Positions 28,801 to 38,500 of a DNA stretch of 64,000 nucleotides are shown here, piece by piece (the first letter of the stretch is position 1; each line of letters starts with the position of its first letter). The stretch comes from Pseudomonadota bacterium. Its GTDB lineage: Bacteria > Desulfobacterota > Desulfobacteria > Desulfobacterales > JAHIVH01. The notes under the pieces are model-generated. The model had not been told where the DNA came from and did not search any database. It saw only the letters and a program-made list of their open reading frames with translations. Where the stretch lies: contig JAHIVH010000130.1 in NCBI GenBank assembly GCA_018816735.1, positions 44,101 to 108,100 on the forward strand, given 5' to 3'. The translations under genes and the position numbers were made by a program.

Positions 28801-29163
28801 CTTGGTAACGCCGTAATTTTCCAGTTCTTCAATCTCTTCAGGCACGATCACCCCGCCACCGCCGCCAAACACCTTGATATGCGGAACCCCTTTTTCTTTT
28901 AAAAGATCGATCATGTATTTGAAAAATTCCACATGCCCCCCCTGGTAACAGGAGACGGCGATACCCTGAACATCTTCTTCCAGGGCAGCATCCACAATTT
29001 CCGTGACCGGACGGTTATGGCCCAGGTGAATGACTTCCACACCGGTATTCTGGAGGATTCTTCTCATAATATTGATAGACGCGTCATGGCCGTCAAAAAG
29101 GGACGTGGCTGTAATGACCCGGATGTGATGCCCGGGTTGATAGACTTCTGTTTTGTTACTCAT
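25891..29163 (-). CDS. icmF: Fused acyl-CoA mutase/G-protein chaperone IcmF (isobutyryl-CoA mutase type)
   Basis: Adenosylcobalamin-dependent carbon-skeleton mutase fused to its own GTPase chaperone, 1090 residues. Order of domains: B12-binding domain (residues 10-150, with DGHDAS at 24-29 and a Gly-rich VFGGGGGVIVPEE loop), MeaB-like G domain (Walker A GTGGAGKS at 208-215), then the substrate-binding TIM barrel. The motif QGQNTCIF near residue 737 has Gln where methylmalonyl-CoA mutases carry Arg (RNT). GVF near residue 580 has Phe where those enzymes carry Tyr. This points to isobutyryl-/n-butyryl-CoA or pivalyl-/isovaleryl-CoA isomerisation rather than methylmalonyl-CoA. The ATG at 29163 has AAGGAG seven bases upstream. 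Confidence 0.92.
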   Translation of the reverse strand: MSNKTEVYQPGHHIRVITATSLFDGHDASINIMRRILQNTGVEVIHLGHNRPVTEIVDAALEEDVQGIAVSCYQGGHVEFFKYMIDLLKEKGVPHIKVFGGGGGVIVPEEIEELENYGVTKIYSPEDGSKMGLQGMINHLVQQLDFSTIEKRNVTADSLCVDNKRDVAAMITFLEDKVKDDGDVYKDMVSLLGKKTGTTKVPVVGITGTGGAGKSSLTDEIILRFLHDTEEKTIAVISTDPSRRKTGGALLGDRIRMNSLASPRVYMRSLATRKSHLAISDALKDAIDVVKAAGFDLVIAETAGIGQGDSEIFDLADLSVYVMTSEFGAASQLEKIDMLDFADLVVVNKYEKQGSEDAYRDVCKQVQRNRGAFDRSPDEMPVFGTIASKFNDDGVTAFYCALMETVKEKTGVQFQSAVKIPSIKTSSSKTVIIPPERVRYLSEISDAIRAYHQTTERQADAVRRVWHLEEAMTCFSDDSEEAASLLSKLKKEVKAAKSRLHQETVERIEKWKNISKIYKKDELVYHVKDREIRVPLYTESLSHTRIPKIAVPQFTDPGEIYKWQRRENFPGHFPFTAGVFPLKRVDEDPTRMFAGEGDPKRTNTRFKLLSADYAAKRLSTAFDSVTLYGCDPEERLDIYGKIGTSGVSVCTIDDIKTLYGGFNLCAPNTSVSMTINGPAPIILAMFFNAAIDQQVDSFIKEKGKALSDDVYEKIRKDVFSNVRGTVQADILKEDQGQNTCIFSIEFALKMMADIQQYMIDHAVRNFYSVSISGYHIAEAGANPISQLAFTLANGFTYVEYYLAKGMAIDSFAPSLSFFFSNGMDPEYNVLGRVARRIWAVAMREKYGASKRSQMLKYHIQTSGRSLHSREVQFNDIRTTLQALCSIYDNCNSLHTNAYDEAITTPSPESVRRALAIQMIINKEWGLAKNENMNQGSFILEELTDLVEEAVLSEFDRMTSRGGVLGAMETGYQRSKIQEESLYYEHRKHTGEIPVIGVNTFINPDASVEEETARLELARATTEEKESQIRRLQEFKKKHGNRSEDALKKLQKVALDGGNIFEELMDTVKVCSLGEITKALYEVGGQYRRNM

Positions 29164-29188
29164 GAAAAACTCCTTTAAAAATCTCCCT

Positions 29189-30514
29189 TCAGGTGTAATC
29201 CTCACGAAGGGCATTCATAATATCAATCTGGCAGTTAAATACATATTTCCGTAATCTGGCACATTCATCCTGATGCAGATACAGTTCCACGCCAATCTTG
29301 TTTTTCCCTGTTTTCTCGTCACCAACCGAGAACCGGGTAATCCCCTGGCATACGATTTTCGTATGTTCCCAGGTCAAGAATACGCTGATTTCACTGTTTT
29401 TTTTAAATAAAAACTCACTGAAAAATGAAATCCCCCTTTCCGAAATATCGACCAGTTTGACCTCTCTGGAGGGTGAAAAAATAGATGCCACCATGGCTGA
29501 AATCGGATTTTCCACAGACGGTTCAATTCTGAAATACTGACGGCTCTGAATGAATGCATCTGAAATGGGAATAAAACCGATTTTATCGTCATCTTTTTTG
29601 GCTGAAGGGAGCATGAAACAGGTTCTGTTCAAATTATCCAGACTGAAAATACATTCAATCGATTGGGCCTGATGTGAGGACGCACCTTTTAACGTCAAGG
29701 CTTTTGCAATATCCTCACGGGTAACCTGCATGATTCGCCTGCGCAACAGCTTGATGCTGAAATCCGGATGAAATTGATGGAAATATACCACCCGCTTTTG
29801 GGTTGAAGGAGAAATCACCTGGATACTGTGGAGTTTGGCCATGCATGAAAAGGACACCTGCCGTTTTTCCTTCTGAATGACCACATCGAAGTTAAACGAA
29901 AAGTTGGAATCATAAAGCGCTTTTTCATCGTAGAGCATGTCAAAGGGCAGCACTTCAGGCTGTTCGAGCGCCTCTGCAAGAACCGCCCGGATGTCTTTCT
30001 CTTTTGATAAGGGCGCCGGTTCCTTTTCAGGTGCGGGTGCAGCGTCTTTTATGAGCGGCTTTTGATAATAGGTCTGATGAAGCGTTTCCGTAAATTTCTC
30101 GCTTTCAGTGGCAGATTTTTTTTCTTCGATTACATGGCTTATGGCCTGCTGGTTTTTAAGCAAGAATAAAATAAACAGCCGGAAAAAATCCTGTTTCTGG
30201 TTCCGGATATCCATAAGCAGGGCGCCCAGCTTATGGACATCATACAGAATGCTTGCATCAACAGGTTCATCAGAAAGAAAAATAACAGGGCCGGTCAGAT
30301 GTTTTGACCTGAATGTGGAAAGAAGGTTTTTGTACTGGGACACGAACGGCATGATACAGATATCATTCTCAAGACCGTTTTCCATAAACTGTTTGACCAT
30401 TTCCTGCAGAGGGAGTGTGACAATCTTTGTTTTCAGCCGACCAAGATCAAAAAGGGCCATATAGTGCGGGGTGGTGTATATAATAATTGTGTTTTTCTTT
30501 TTATGGGACGTCAT
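29189..30514 (-). CDS. PilZ-domain protein (c-di-GMP receptor candidate)
   Basis: Cytoplasmic protein of 441 residues. The C-terminal third is a PilZ domain with both c-di-GMP motifs: RxxxR as RQYFR (325-329) and DxSxxG as DISERG (356-361). Before it lies a beta-rich part (about 200-320) similar to the YcgR-N type domain. The first 120 residues look like a degenerate receiver-like fold lacking acidic phosphorylation residues. A proline/lysine-rich linker separates the two. It is 25 bases upstream of icmF on the same strand, but a metabolic link is not evident. The target is unknown. Confidence 0.75.
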   Translation of the reverse strand: MTSHKKKNTIIIYTTPHYMALFDLGRLKTKIVTLPLQEMVKQFMENGLENDICIMPFVSQYKNLLSTFRSKHLTGPVIFLSDEPVDASILYDVHKLGALLMDIRNQKQDFFRLFILFLLKNQQAISHVIEEKKSATESEKFTETLHQTYYQKPLIKDAAPAPEKEPAPLSKEKDIRAVLAEALEQPEVLPFDMLYDEKALYDSNFSFNFDVVIQKEKRQVSFSCMAKLHSIQVISPSTQKRVVYFHQFHPDFSIKLLRRRIMQVTREDIAKALTLKGASSHQAQSIECIFSLDNLNRTCFMLPSAKKDDDKIGFIPISDAFIQSRQYFRIEPSVENPISAMVASIFSPSREVKLVDISERGISFFSEFLFKKNSEISVFLTWEHTKIVCQGITRFSVGDEKTGKNKIGVELYLHQDECARLRKYVFNCQIDIMNALREDYT

Positions 30515-30750
30515 CCCTGGTTCCCTTTTTTACCTGAATTCAACGCATGCCGCTGCCACAAAGACAGACGACGACCATCTGAAATGACTATAAATTTCAA
30601 TAGTTGTCAAGCAAACATTTAGCTTGGCAGCCGGGTAAAAGGTGAAGGGGAAAGGGTTAAAGGGTATAAAAGCTGGGTTAAATAAGGGGAAAAGGTAAAG
30701 GTATGAAAATCAATTTGATAAAAAAGAGGGTATGGTCATGGGGGGCGGGT
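30515..30750. other. Intergenic region with purine-rich low-complexity tract
   Basis: Between about 30636 and 30735 the plus strand is dominated by short G and A runs with repeated GGGTTAAA-like words. It resembles the nonamer units behind alaS but without a regular period. It lies between two minus-strand genes, so it is downstream of the coiled-coil protein gene and upstream of the PilZ gene. No gene was found. Confidence 0.45.
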
Positions 30751-32748
30751 TTAAAAAAGTTCTATGTTGTCGTCAAACTCATCGTCCTGTTTTTTTTCTT
30801 TGGGCGCATCCTGTTCTTCCGGGCCATCCGCATCTTCAAGAGACGCATCCGGCGGACTGACCTTGGCCGGTCCTTCGGTATCGGGTTGCGGCTTGTCATT
30901 GTCTCGTTTCTGGCCAGCGTCTTTCTCTATGTCATCCATCGCTTCAGTGGTGTTTTCAGGCAGCGAGGTTTCGGTTGATAAATAAAGCACATTCTGGTGA
31001 AGAAGCCTCTCACTCTCCATTGTATATCGCCTGGATGCGTCCCCCATATCCCCAGCCAATGTTTTTTCATTCGCACCATAAGACTGCAAGATCGCATCAA
31101 GGGCATCCTCGCACTGCCTGAAATGACCATCCAGTTTCTCTTTAAAATCCGACATGAAAAAAAGAGAGGATTTTGCCTCTAAAATCGTGTGTTCCAGGTG
31201 TCTGGCCATATCTGTGGCCATGGATGAATTTTCTATAAATGCCTGAAAGGACGCAGAGATATCCCGGATCCCCTGATCAAGTGACATATTCCAGTCCGTC
31301 TGTTCCCGGGCCATTGCCCCGTCGTTTTCTGCCGAATCTTTTTTTAGAAGATTCGCCTGGTCAACAATAATGCTGATAATTTCCGCAACCTTTTCTGCAA
31401 ATTCATCAGATTCATTTGATGTGGTGGTCACTTCCTGGGCAAGAACTTCAAGGGCACCCCCCATCTCGCCTAAATGTGCAGCTTTAATAATGGCATTCAA
31501 TGCCTTCCTCTGAAGCTCCAGGCTGATATTTCGAACCGAATCCACATATCCCAAAAGCGCGGATGAGGATGCGGACACGTCTTTGGCTATAGTCTCCACT
31601 TGTCTGTTCAGGCCATATGCTTCCCCGATTAACTGATTGAGCTTTTCAAGGCTTGAAATGACAACGGAAAAAGGATTCTCGCTGCTACTATTGGTGTCAT
31701 TGGTTTCAGGAACAGCAAAAGATACACTGCTGACAAGTTCTGACACGGTCAATTCAATATGTTCAAAGGCATGTAAAATTTTCCGATAGGCATTGTCAAT
31801 TTCCGAAACAGAAGCACCAATTTGTGCTTTTTGAAGCTTTAACGTCAGAAAGGCTTTACCTGCAGCATGATCAGAACCCGGGGATTCCTCCGGTTTTGAA
31901 TTGCCGGATCGCAAAAGTGTCTCAACATCCTTGAGGCCCATGATCACATGTTCCAGCTGTTGTCTGACGATATCGTGAAACTGAATGGCAATGACAATAT
32001 CACTCACCTGGGCTGAAATATCACGGGAGCATTTTCCAGCTTTTTCAAGTGATTGCAAGGATGCATTCATGATCTGTTCCGCTTTTTCAACAGCCTTTCT
32101 GACAATTGATTCCACGTCATCTGCAAGCTTTGAAAGTGATTCAAAGTGCTTGACCAGCCCGTTTCTTGAATGAATCTGATTGGCTCTGGTTTGTTCTGAA
32201 TCATTATAGAGATTTTGGGATGTGCTGCTTATTTTTTGTGAAAGAGATCTCACCTCTTCCACAAATACCATAAACATGGCCTTTGCTTCCTGAGAGCGAT
32301 GGCTTTCCACGGCAATATTAAATGAAATGACATTTAAAAGCAGGGCAATTTTGTCTGTCTGGCCGCACATGCGTGCCAATTTTTCAAGATGGGTTTTACC
32401 TGAATCCAGGAGCGTTATACTCTCCTGAATGTCATTCTTACAGGCGTTCAGTTTATCTGACGACGCTCTTGCAAAATCACCAACACTTTTAATATTGACA
32501 TTGCCATCTTTGCCGCTCGCAATTTCATCGGATTTGAGAACCCTGTCTGTAAGCGTCACGGTTTCTTTGTAAATGGTCTGAAAAATCTGTCCAAGATTCA
32601 AGAATTCCGGTTCTACTGCAGCCATGGCCGATTCGATTGAAGCTGAAATTTCAGCCATTTTCCCGGCAATATCCAGATTTTCATTCCTGCGGGAAGAGAG
32701 GATTTTACGTATTCTTTTAAGCCAGGTATGAGGTAATTGTTTGATCAT
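30751..32748 (-). CDS. Soluble coiled-coil protein with two degenerate chemoreceptor-like signalling tips
   Basis: 665-residue protein predicted to be almost entirely helical, with no membrane segment, HAMP or ligand domain. Two regions look like worn-down methyl-accepting chemotaxis hairpins: LLNVISFNIAVESHRSQEAK with FMVFVEEVRSLSQKIS, and ALNAIIKAAHLGEMGGALEV with LAQEVTTTS. Both keep the helix-turn-helix outline of the MCP tip (NAAIEAARAGE...VAEEVR) but lose many conserved positions. The C-terminus is a disordered, acidic, proline-rich tail ending in DDNIELF. A role as scaffold or atypical receptor in a chemosensory array is plausible, but no che genes are nearby. Confidence 0.6.
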   Translation of the reverse strand: MIKQLPHTWLKRIRKILSSRRNENLDIAGKMAEISASIESAMAAVEPEFLNLGQIFQTIYKETVTLTDRVLKSDEIASGKDGNVNIKSVGDFARASSDKLNACKNDIQESITLLDSGKTHLEKLARMCGQTDKIALLLNVISFNIAVESHRSQEAKAMFMVFVEEVRSLSQKISSTSQNLYNDSEQTRANQIHSRNGLVKHFESLSKLADDVESIVRKAVEKAEQIMNASLQSLEKAGKCSRDISAQVSDIVIAIQFHDIVRQQLEHVIMGLKDVETLLRSGNSKPEESPGSDHAAGKAFLTLKLQKAQIGASVSEIDNAYRKILHAFEHIELTVSELVSSVSFAVPETNDTNSSSENPFSVVISSLEKLNQLIGEAYGLNRQVETIAKDVSASSSALLGYVDSVRNISLELQRKALNAIIKAAHLGEMGGALEVLAQEVTTTSNESDEFAEKVAEIISIIVDQANLLKKDSAENDGAMAREQTDWNMSLDQGIRDISASFQAFIENSSMATDMARHLEHTILEAKSSLFFMSDFKEKLDGHFRQCEDALDAILQSYGANEKTLAGDMGDASRRYTMESERLLHQNVLYLSTETSLPENTTEAMDDIEKDAGQKRDNDKPQPDTEGPAKVSPPDASLEDADGPEEQDAPKEKKQDDEFDDNIELF

Positions 32749-32911
32749 GGATTCTGTTTTTATTGAAATGACCTGATTGTTACATTTCTAATGGAAGAAG
32801 CCTTTTTCAGGCGATAAAAATTTAAAAAAATATACCATACTTTTAATTATTTTAAAACAGGAAAAATCTGGGCACTGCTAACGCGTTTGAATTATAGGCT
32901 TGATTAGTGGC

Positions 32912-32940
32912 TGGATTGGCCCTATAACGACGTTTATAAT
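32912..32940 (+). promoter_or_regulatory. Candidate promoter of the PilT-like gene
   Basis: A perfect -10 hexamer TATAAT at 32935-32940 has only a weak -35 (TGGATT at 32912-32917, spacing 17). It lies 24 bases before the ATG of the PilT-like gene, in the 216-base divergent gap. Confidence 0.35.
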
Positions 32941-32964
32941 AAAAAAACACACGCGAGGAGAGCT

Positions 32965-34221
32965 ATGGAAAAACTGAAAAGACTGATTGCATATGCCGTG
33001 GCCAACCAATGCTCCGATCTCCATATTACAGGGAGTCATCCGGCTGTTTTCAGAAAAGATGGTGTGATCCGGTTTGAAAAAAATATTCTGTTTTCTCATC
33101 AGGAAATGGACAGCCTGGTGAAAAATCTGCTTCCCTCAATTGATCTCAGGACATTATCCGAAAGACTGTCTGCGGATCTTGCACTGACATTTGATAACAT
33201 AAGAGTCCGGATGAACGTCTTCAATACCACACGGGGTTTGAGCATTGCCTTCAGACTGCTTCCCGGAAAGATACCCAGTATCGACAGCCTGAATCTTCAT
33301 CCCTCACTGAAAGATTTCTGCAAACTCCCCTCGGGCCTGCTGTTGATCTGTGGCGCCACAGGCAGCGGGAAATCAACAACCATCGCCGCCATGATCGATG
33401 AAATCAACAGAACAAGACCGCTTCATATTGTGTCCCTTGAAGACCCGGTAGAATACCGGTTTATCTCCGATCAATCCTTTGTCGAGCAACGGGAGCTGGG
33501 GCGGGATTTCCCGTCTTTCAAACAGGGGCTGATAGACGTGCTCAGAGAAGATCCGGATGTCATTATGGTGGGGGAATTAAGGGAGTCCGAGCCGATCAGG
33601 CTGACATTGAATGCTGTAGAATCCGGCCATCTGGTCATCGCGTCCCTTCACGCCACCCATTCTGAAGATGCCCTGTACAGATTATGCAATTCGTTTCCGT
33701 CAGATGCACAAAATCTGGTGAGAACCCAGCTGTCATCTGTATTGTCCCTTCTCCTGATACAGAAACTCGTCTATTTGCCGGACAAAAAATTCAGAATCCC
33801 CTATCTGTCCATTCTCAAAGGCACCCAGGCTGTAAAGGGGGTTATCCGTGAAGACAAGTTTGCCCAGATAGAAAGCATCCTTCAGACAGGCCGGTTGGAA
33901 GGCATGTTCACCATGGAAAGTTATGCCAGGGATTATCTGAAACAAAAGCCGCATTTCACCTCACCATCACAGATATTCAGGCCGTCCAGAGAAACCACTG
34001 AGGAAAGCATTTATCAGTCCCCCCTGGTAAACAACCCACCTGTCAGGCATACAAAGGAGGCTTACAAAGAATCCTGTATGCCTCAAAAGCAACCCTCATA
34101 CACAATTCCTGAAAAGAAACCCAGTGAGTTGTATCAGAAAGATGGCAACTCTCATTATGTGATTTACGAGGAAAATTCATTTCAGGATGTGTTAAATGAA
34201 ATCAATTCAAAAAACAGTTAA
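32965..34221 (+). CDS. PilT/PilU-type retraction ATPase-like protein
   Basis: Secretion-type hexameric ATPase of 418 residues. The N-terminal domain contains the SDLHI motif typical of PilT. The Walker A motif GATGSGKST is at 130-138, the Asp box is in SLEDPVEYRF, Walker B is near VIMVGELRE (about 198-206), and the His box is SLHATHSEDAL. The LREDPD stretch is also typical. The last 75 residues form a proline/lysine/glutamine-rich tail not found in the shorter PilT, which makes PilU or another paralogue more likely. No other pilus genes lie in the window. The start is clear (GAGGAGAG before ATG). Confidence 0.85.
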   Translation: MEKLKRLIAYAVANQCSDLHITGSHPAVFRKDGVIRFEKNILFSHQEMDSLVKNLLPSIDLRTLSERLSADLALTFDNIRVRMNVFNTTRGLSIAFRLLPGKIPSIDSLNLHPSLKDFCKLPSGLLLICGATGSGKSTTIAAMIDEINRTRPLHIVSLEDPVEYRFISDQSFVEQRELGRDFPSFKQGLIDVLREDPDVIMVGELRESEPIRLTLNAVESGHLVIASLHATHSEDALYRLCNSFPSDAQNLVRTQLSSVLSLLLIQKLVYLPDKKFRIPYLSILKGTQAVKGVIREDKFAQIESILQTGRLEGMFTMESYARDYLKQKPHFTSPSQIFRPSRETTEESIYQSPLVNNPPVRHTKEAYKESCMPQKQPSYTIPEKKPSELYQKDGNSHYVIYEENSFQDVLNEINSKNS

Positions 34222-34248
34222 TTTTTATCAGAGGATCATCTGTTTGTT

Positions 34249-35115
34249 ATGAAATTCAGCAGTCTTACAGGCAACAGTCAGAAACTGGATGGCGGGGCCA
34301 TGTTTGGAAACGCCCCAAAAGTCCTCTGGGAAAAATGGATCAAAGCCGATGACCTGAACCGGATTCCTTTGGCAACAAAATCACTCCTTGTAGAGACAGA
34401 AAATCATAAAATCCTTTTTGAGACGGGCATCGGCTCATTTATGGCGCCCAAATACCGGGAACGTTTTGGTGTCCAGGAAAATACCCATATACTTCTTGAA
34501 GGATTAGACGATTTAGGGCTTTCTGAAAAAGATATCACCGAAATTTTTCTTTCTCATCTTCATTTTGACCATGCAGGCGGACTTCTGAAATCGTGGGAAC
34601 CGGAAAAGCCACCTGAACTTCTCTTTCCCCATGCCCGTTTTTTTGTAAGCCGAAACGCCTGGGAACGGGCCAATTATCCGCATCAACGGGATCGGGCATC
34701 ATTTATTCCGGACCTGAACAAAAGGCTTCAGGAAAGTGGCCGGCTGCACATTGTTGAAGAGGACCTTGTTTTTCATTTTGATGATCTGGCGATTCGTCAG
34801 TTTATCAGCAACGGTCACACCCCTGGCATGATCTGTTCTGACCTCCGGTTTAATGGTCATCGCCTCGTGGTTGCAGCCGATCTGATGCCTGGCATGCCAT
34901 GGGTTCACCTTCCGATTACCATGGGCTATGACAGATCTCCCGAACAATTGATTGATGAAAAAAAGGCCCTTCTGATATCTGTGGTTGAAGATGATGCCTG
35001 GGTATTTTTCACCCATGACAATGATGTGGCTGTTTCTAAAATCATCTATGACAATGAAAAGAAAAAATTCAAACCTGGAAAATCGTTTGATAAACTCGTA
35101 AGACAACCGCTTTAG
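34249..35115 (+). CDS. MBL-fold metallo-hydrolase
   Basis: Metallo-beta-lactamase-fold protein of 288 residues. The zinc motif HxHxDH is present in LSHLHFDHAGGLL, a further His in NGHTPGM, an Asp in VVAADLMPG, and a terminal His in FFTHDND. The protein resembles quorum-quenching-type or uncharacterised hydrolases of this fold, with a cytoplasmic location. It follows the PilT-like gene by 27 bases and may be co-transcribed. The substrate cannot be predicted. Confidence 0.85.
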   Translation: MKFSSLTGNSQKLDGGAMFGNAPKVLWEKWIKADDLNRIPLATKSLLVETENHKILFETGIGSFMAPKYRERFGVQENTHILLEGLDDLGLSEKDITEIFLSHLHFDHAGGLLKSWEPEKPPELLFPHARFFVSRNAWERANYPHQRDRASFIPDLNKRLQESGRLHIVEEDLVFHFDDLAIRQFISNGHTPGMICSDLRFNGHRLVVAADLMPGMPWVHLPITMGYDRSPEQLIDEKKALLISVVEDDAWVFFTHDNDVAVSKIIYDNEKKKFKPGKSFDKLVRQPL

Positions 35116-35598
35116 ACGCTGTATTCATATGGTTTCAACATCACATTAACATGCAATCCACGCCATCCAGTGCCATATGAATCATTAACCCCAAGCCAAT
35201 GATCCGGGATTGTCCATATATTTCCTCAAGTCAGCTATATATTTTATTCACAATCAGAAATTTAGTTTGGAATGTAAATCGTTTCACTAAAACGAACGTG
35301 AATTGCCAAGTAGAAATGTTAGTAATTTGCCTTGCATAAAAAAATATAATCATATAAATTTAGCAATAGTAATTGCAAAATATTTCTGTTTACAATTTTT
35401 TGATTCAGGCAATATCGGTGTTGTTGGTTTAAATCCTAAAAATTTTCAGTATGTTATCCTGATTAAGATTTTTGTTGTTCTGCGTCTGAAAAAAATGACC
35501 CTTTTGCAATTCGTTCAATTATTAAATTAAATTTTGCAATAATCGGATTCATGATCGTTTTTCTGAGTCATTGAAAATTCGGAGGTCACCTAAAAAAA
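35116..35598. other. AT-rich intergenic region upstream of the fusion protein gene
   Basis: 483 bases, strongly AT-rich, with a TATAAT at 35345-35350 but no convincing -35 partner. A 75-codon plus-strand frame (35303-35530) has no ribosome binding site and an unlikely composition. I see no RNA gene or repeat. Confidence 0.4.
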
Positions 35599-38500
35599 AT
35601 GTTTAATGCCAGTCAAAGAAATGTTCTTCATTCAAAAAAAACCGCTCAAAACCCTGCTGTCAAACCTGTTTTGGATGTTTTGACAACAGATGAGATGCTT
35701 TTAGACTTTATCGGAAAGACATTCACATTCTTTAATGTGCAATCCTGGAAACACAACCGGCAAGGCCCGCTTCTGATCGATCCGGCCATTGGATCAGGTC
35801 AGATAAAGGCCAATATAAGTGAGGATCACTTACCCGCGCATATTGCCATTATCAGAAGACCTACTTGCTCTGATGCCTTATTTCTGGCCCTCCGCATGAC
35901 AAAAGGCCAGGTTGTTGAAGATCCCAGAATAAATCCGGAACCTCTTAAATTATTTATAGATGAATCCCTGGGGATGATCACCTCAAACCAGGACCGCAGA
36001 GTTTTTCCCAGAGGTGGTGGATCAGGCGTTGACATTATTTTCCCCCCCCATTCGGAAATTCTCAATATATCCGCTTATGGCGCCTGTATTCGAACGACAA
36101 ATGAATTTATTGATGCGCCGGTTTTAAGATTGCGTCTTCGATTGAAACGGCCTGATATTGAAGTTGATGTAGACACAAAGGTCGCCTTCGCAGAAGCGGT
36201 TGACGGGCATGTGGAACTTAGACTCTGTTTTTATAAAATTTCACCTGAGGCACAGCATGAGCTGATGCGTATTTCCAATGCCGAACTGCTATGCCAAACG
36301 ATTTCAGAAACATTTACACGGTGTGAAGACGGGGAACTGTCAGGTTTCAGACGGTTGGCAAGATTTTCTGATATCCTTGAGCTTCTTTACAATGCCGTTT
36401 CAGACAGGTCGATTTTTGCATTCGCCAGCATGCACAAAGGAAGACCTGTTAAAGCCATTCCTGTATCCATTGATGAGGCAAAACGAAATTACAAGGTAGC
36501 CCTGGAACATCCGGATGCACTGGGAAACATTGCCAGTTATCATCAATTTTCAGCAAGTATCCGTCATGAAAGTTACCTGATGGATGGTTATGTGCTAAAA
36601 AATAATGACAAGGAAGCGGTTCTGACTTTTCCCAAAAGTCTGATTTCTACAGATCATCGCTCTTTGGACAGGGAAAAAATCAGTTCGGCAACACCTTTTT
36701 TTGTAACACTTTCAGGAAAAAAACATGTTGTGAAAGATTTCTCATTAAAAGGGTTTTCGTTCTATGTGAGTGAAGGCAGTGCTGATATTCCCCTAAATGG
36801 CCAGACAGATGTGATCTTTGAGCTTGGGGAAGGCCTATACAGACAGGAATCGGTCCTCATCAGAAATCAGCAAATGGAAGCAGGTGTCCTTCATGCAGGT
36901 GCTATTTTTTTGGATACATCCCATCTCATAGGCGACAGACCTGAAAGTCCCCTGATAGAAGAAACGTTACTGGAAGAGAATCCCAATATAAACCGTGTGG
37001 AAAATACCTATTATTCAACACCGGTTTATTTTCCATCAAAAGAAAAAAAAATCGCAGGACTATGGAGTGAAGTCATTCATGATGATCAGGTAACAGTGGT
37101 AATCATACCGCCTGCCTGGGCAAAAACAAAGGAATCCACCTCCCTGCTTTCCCAGTATATTTTAAGTTCCTTTGATACCAACAAAAAATCTGCTGCTGTA
37201 TTACGCTTTGACTATTCGAACGCCATCGGAGAAAGCGAAAATTCTCCCCAATTCTCAAGACCTGGTTATGATTCATTGGGGATAAAGGTTAGTGACAGTG
37301 TGAAAGACTTGATAGCAGCCGTTGATTATGTGGAAAGGAAGTTTTCTTCCCTACCGCGCCATATTGTTATTGTAGGTATGAGTTTTTCAGGTCCCCTCTG
37401 TCTGAGAGCAGCTGTTTCTGACAAGAGAGTCACCCGGTTAATCCAGTTTATGGGGGCATCTGATATTCAGGACCTGGTTCGGACCTCAACAGGTGGTATC
37501 GATTATGTCAGCAGATACAGGGCCGGCATCAGAAGCAGCATCCAGAATGTATTGGGAATGCTGTCAGATACGGACAGATGGTGCAAAGATGGTTTAACAA
37601 ACAATCTTTTGCTTATTCAGGATGCCCAGGCGGATATAGCCAAACTGAATGTACCTTTGCTATGGATACATGGTATATACGATGCATTTGTAAATGAACA
37701 ACGCATCCGCAGTATCCTTGATGTGGCAAAAGGAGAAAAATATTTTTTTAAAGTTCCCTATGGCCATATCCCCACAAAAAGCAATGATGCGATCCAGTCA
37801 TTCCTGCCAGCCGTTCGTTTTCTTCTCAATACTATCGGTGTAAGTGATCCGGTAATTTCCGCACCCACCGATCAGGCTATCATGCAGGTAGCCAGAAAAG
37901 AATGGGAACGAGCACCACGGGTCAAGCTGCCATCCTTGAAGAATTTCTGGCGTGAATACATGATCGGAACCACAGAAGGCAGTTTGGGTTTTGACATACT
38001 GTCCATGACACAAGGCTATAAAGATCTGATGACATGCCAGGTCAGGCTCATGGATATCAGGAAAGAGGATATCGTCTATGACCTGGGCGGTGGCATGGGG
38101 CATGTGATTGCCTATCTGGGAGACGCATCTTCCCCAAAACCATCTGCCGTTCATTTATTTGATTTTGTTCCTCAGCTTTTTAATATTGCAGAACGCCGGG
38201 CAAAGACACATGGCATTTCACTCAAAACAACAGAATGGTATGCCGAAAGCAACGAAAGCATAGCGCATTTAAAATCCGCGGATGTGATCCTTATGAGTCT
38301 TTTTCTGTCCTGCCTTCAAAATCCTTTGGCATTTTTAAGCCGATTGGGCAAAACCATCCCCAGAGGTTCACGCATTGTTGCGTCAACCATTCGGCCGGAT
38401 GCAGATATCTCAATGGAATATATGAACCTCTTAAAGGATATCAAAACAGGAACGGCCACCATACCACAAGGGTACACACAGGAACGCTTTCTTCAGGCTG

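Noticed and set aside
35303..35530. A 75-codon plus-strand frame in the gap before the PilZ fusion gene
   Set aside because: No ribosome binding site and composition matching AT-rich spacer.
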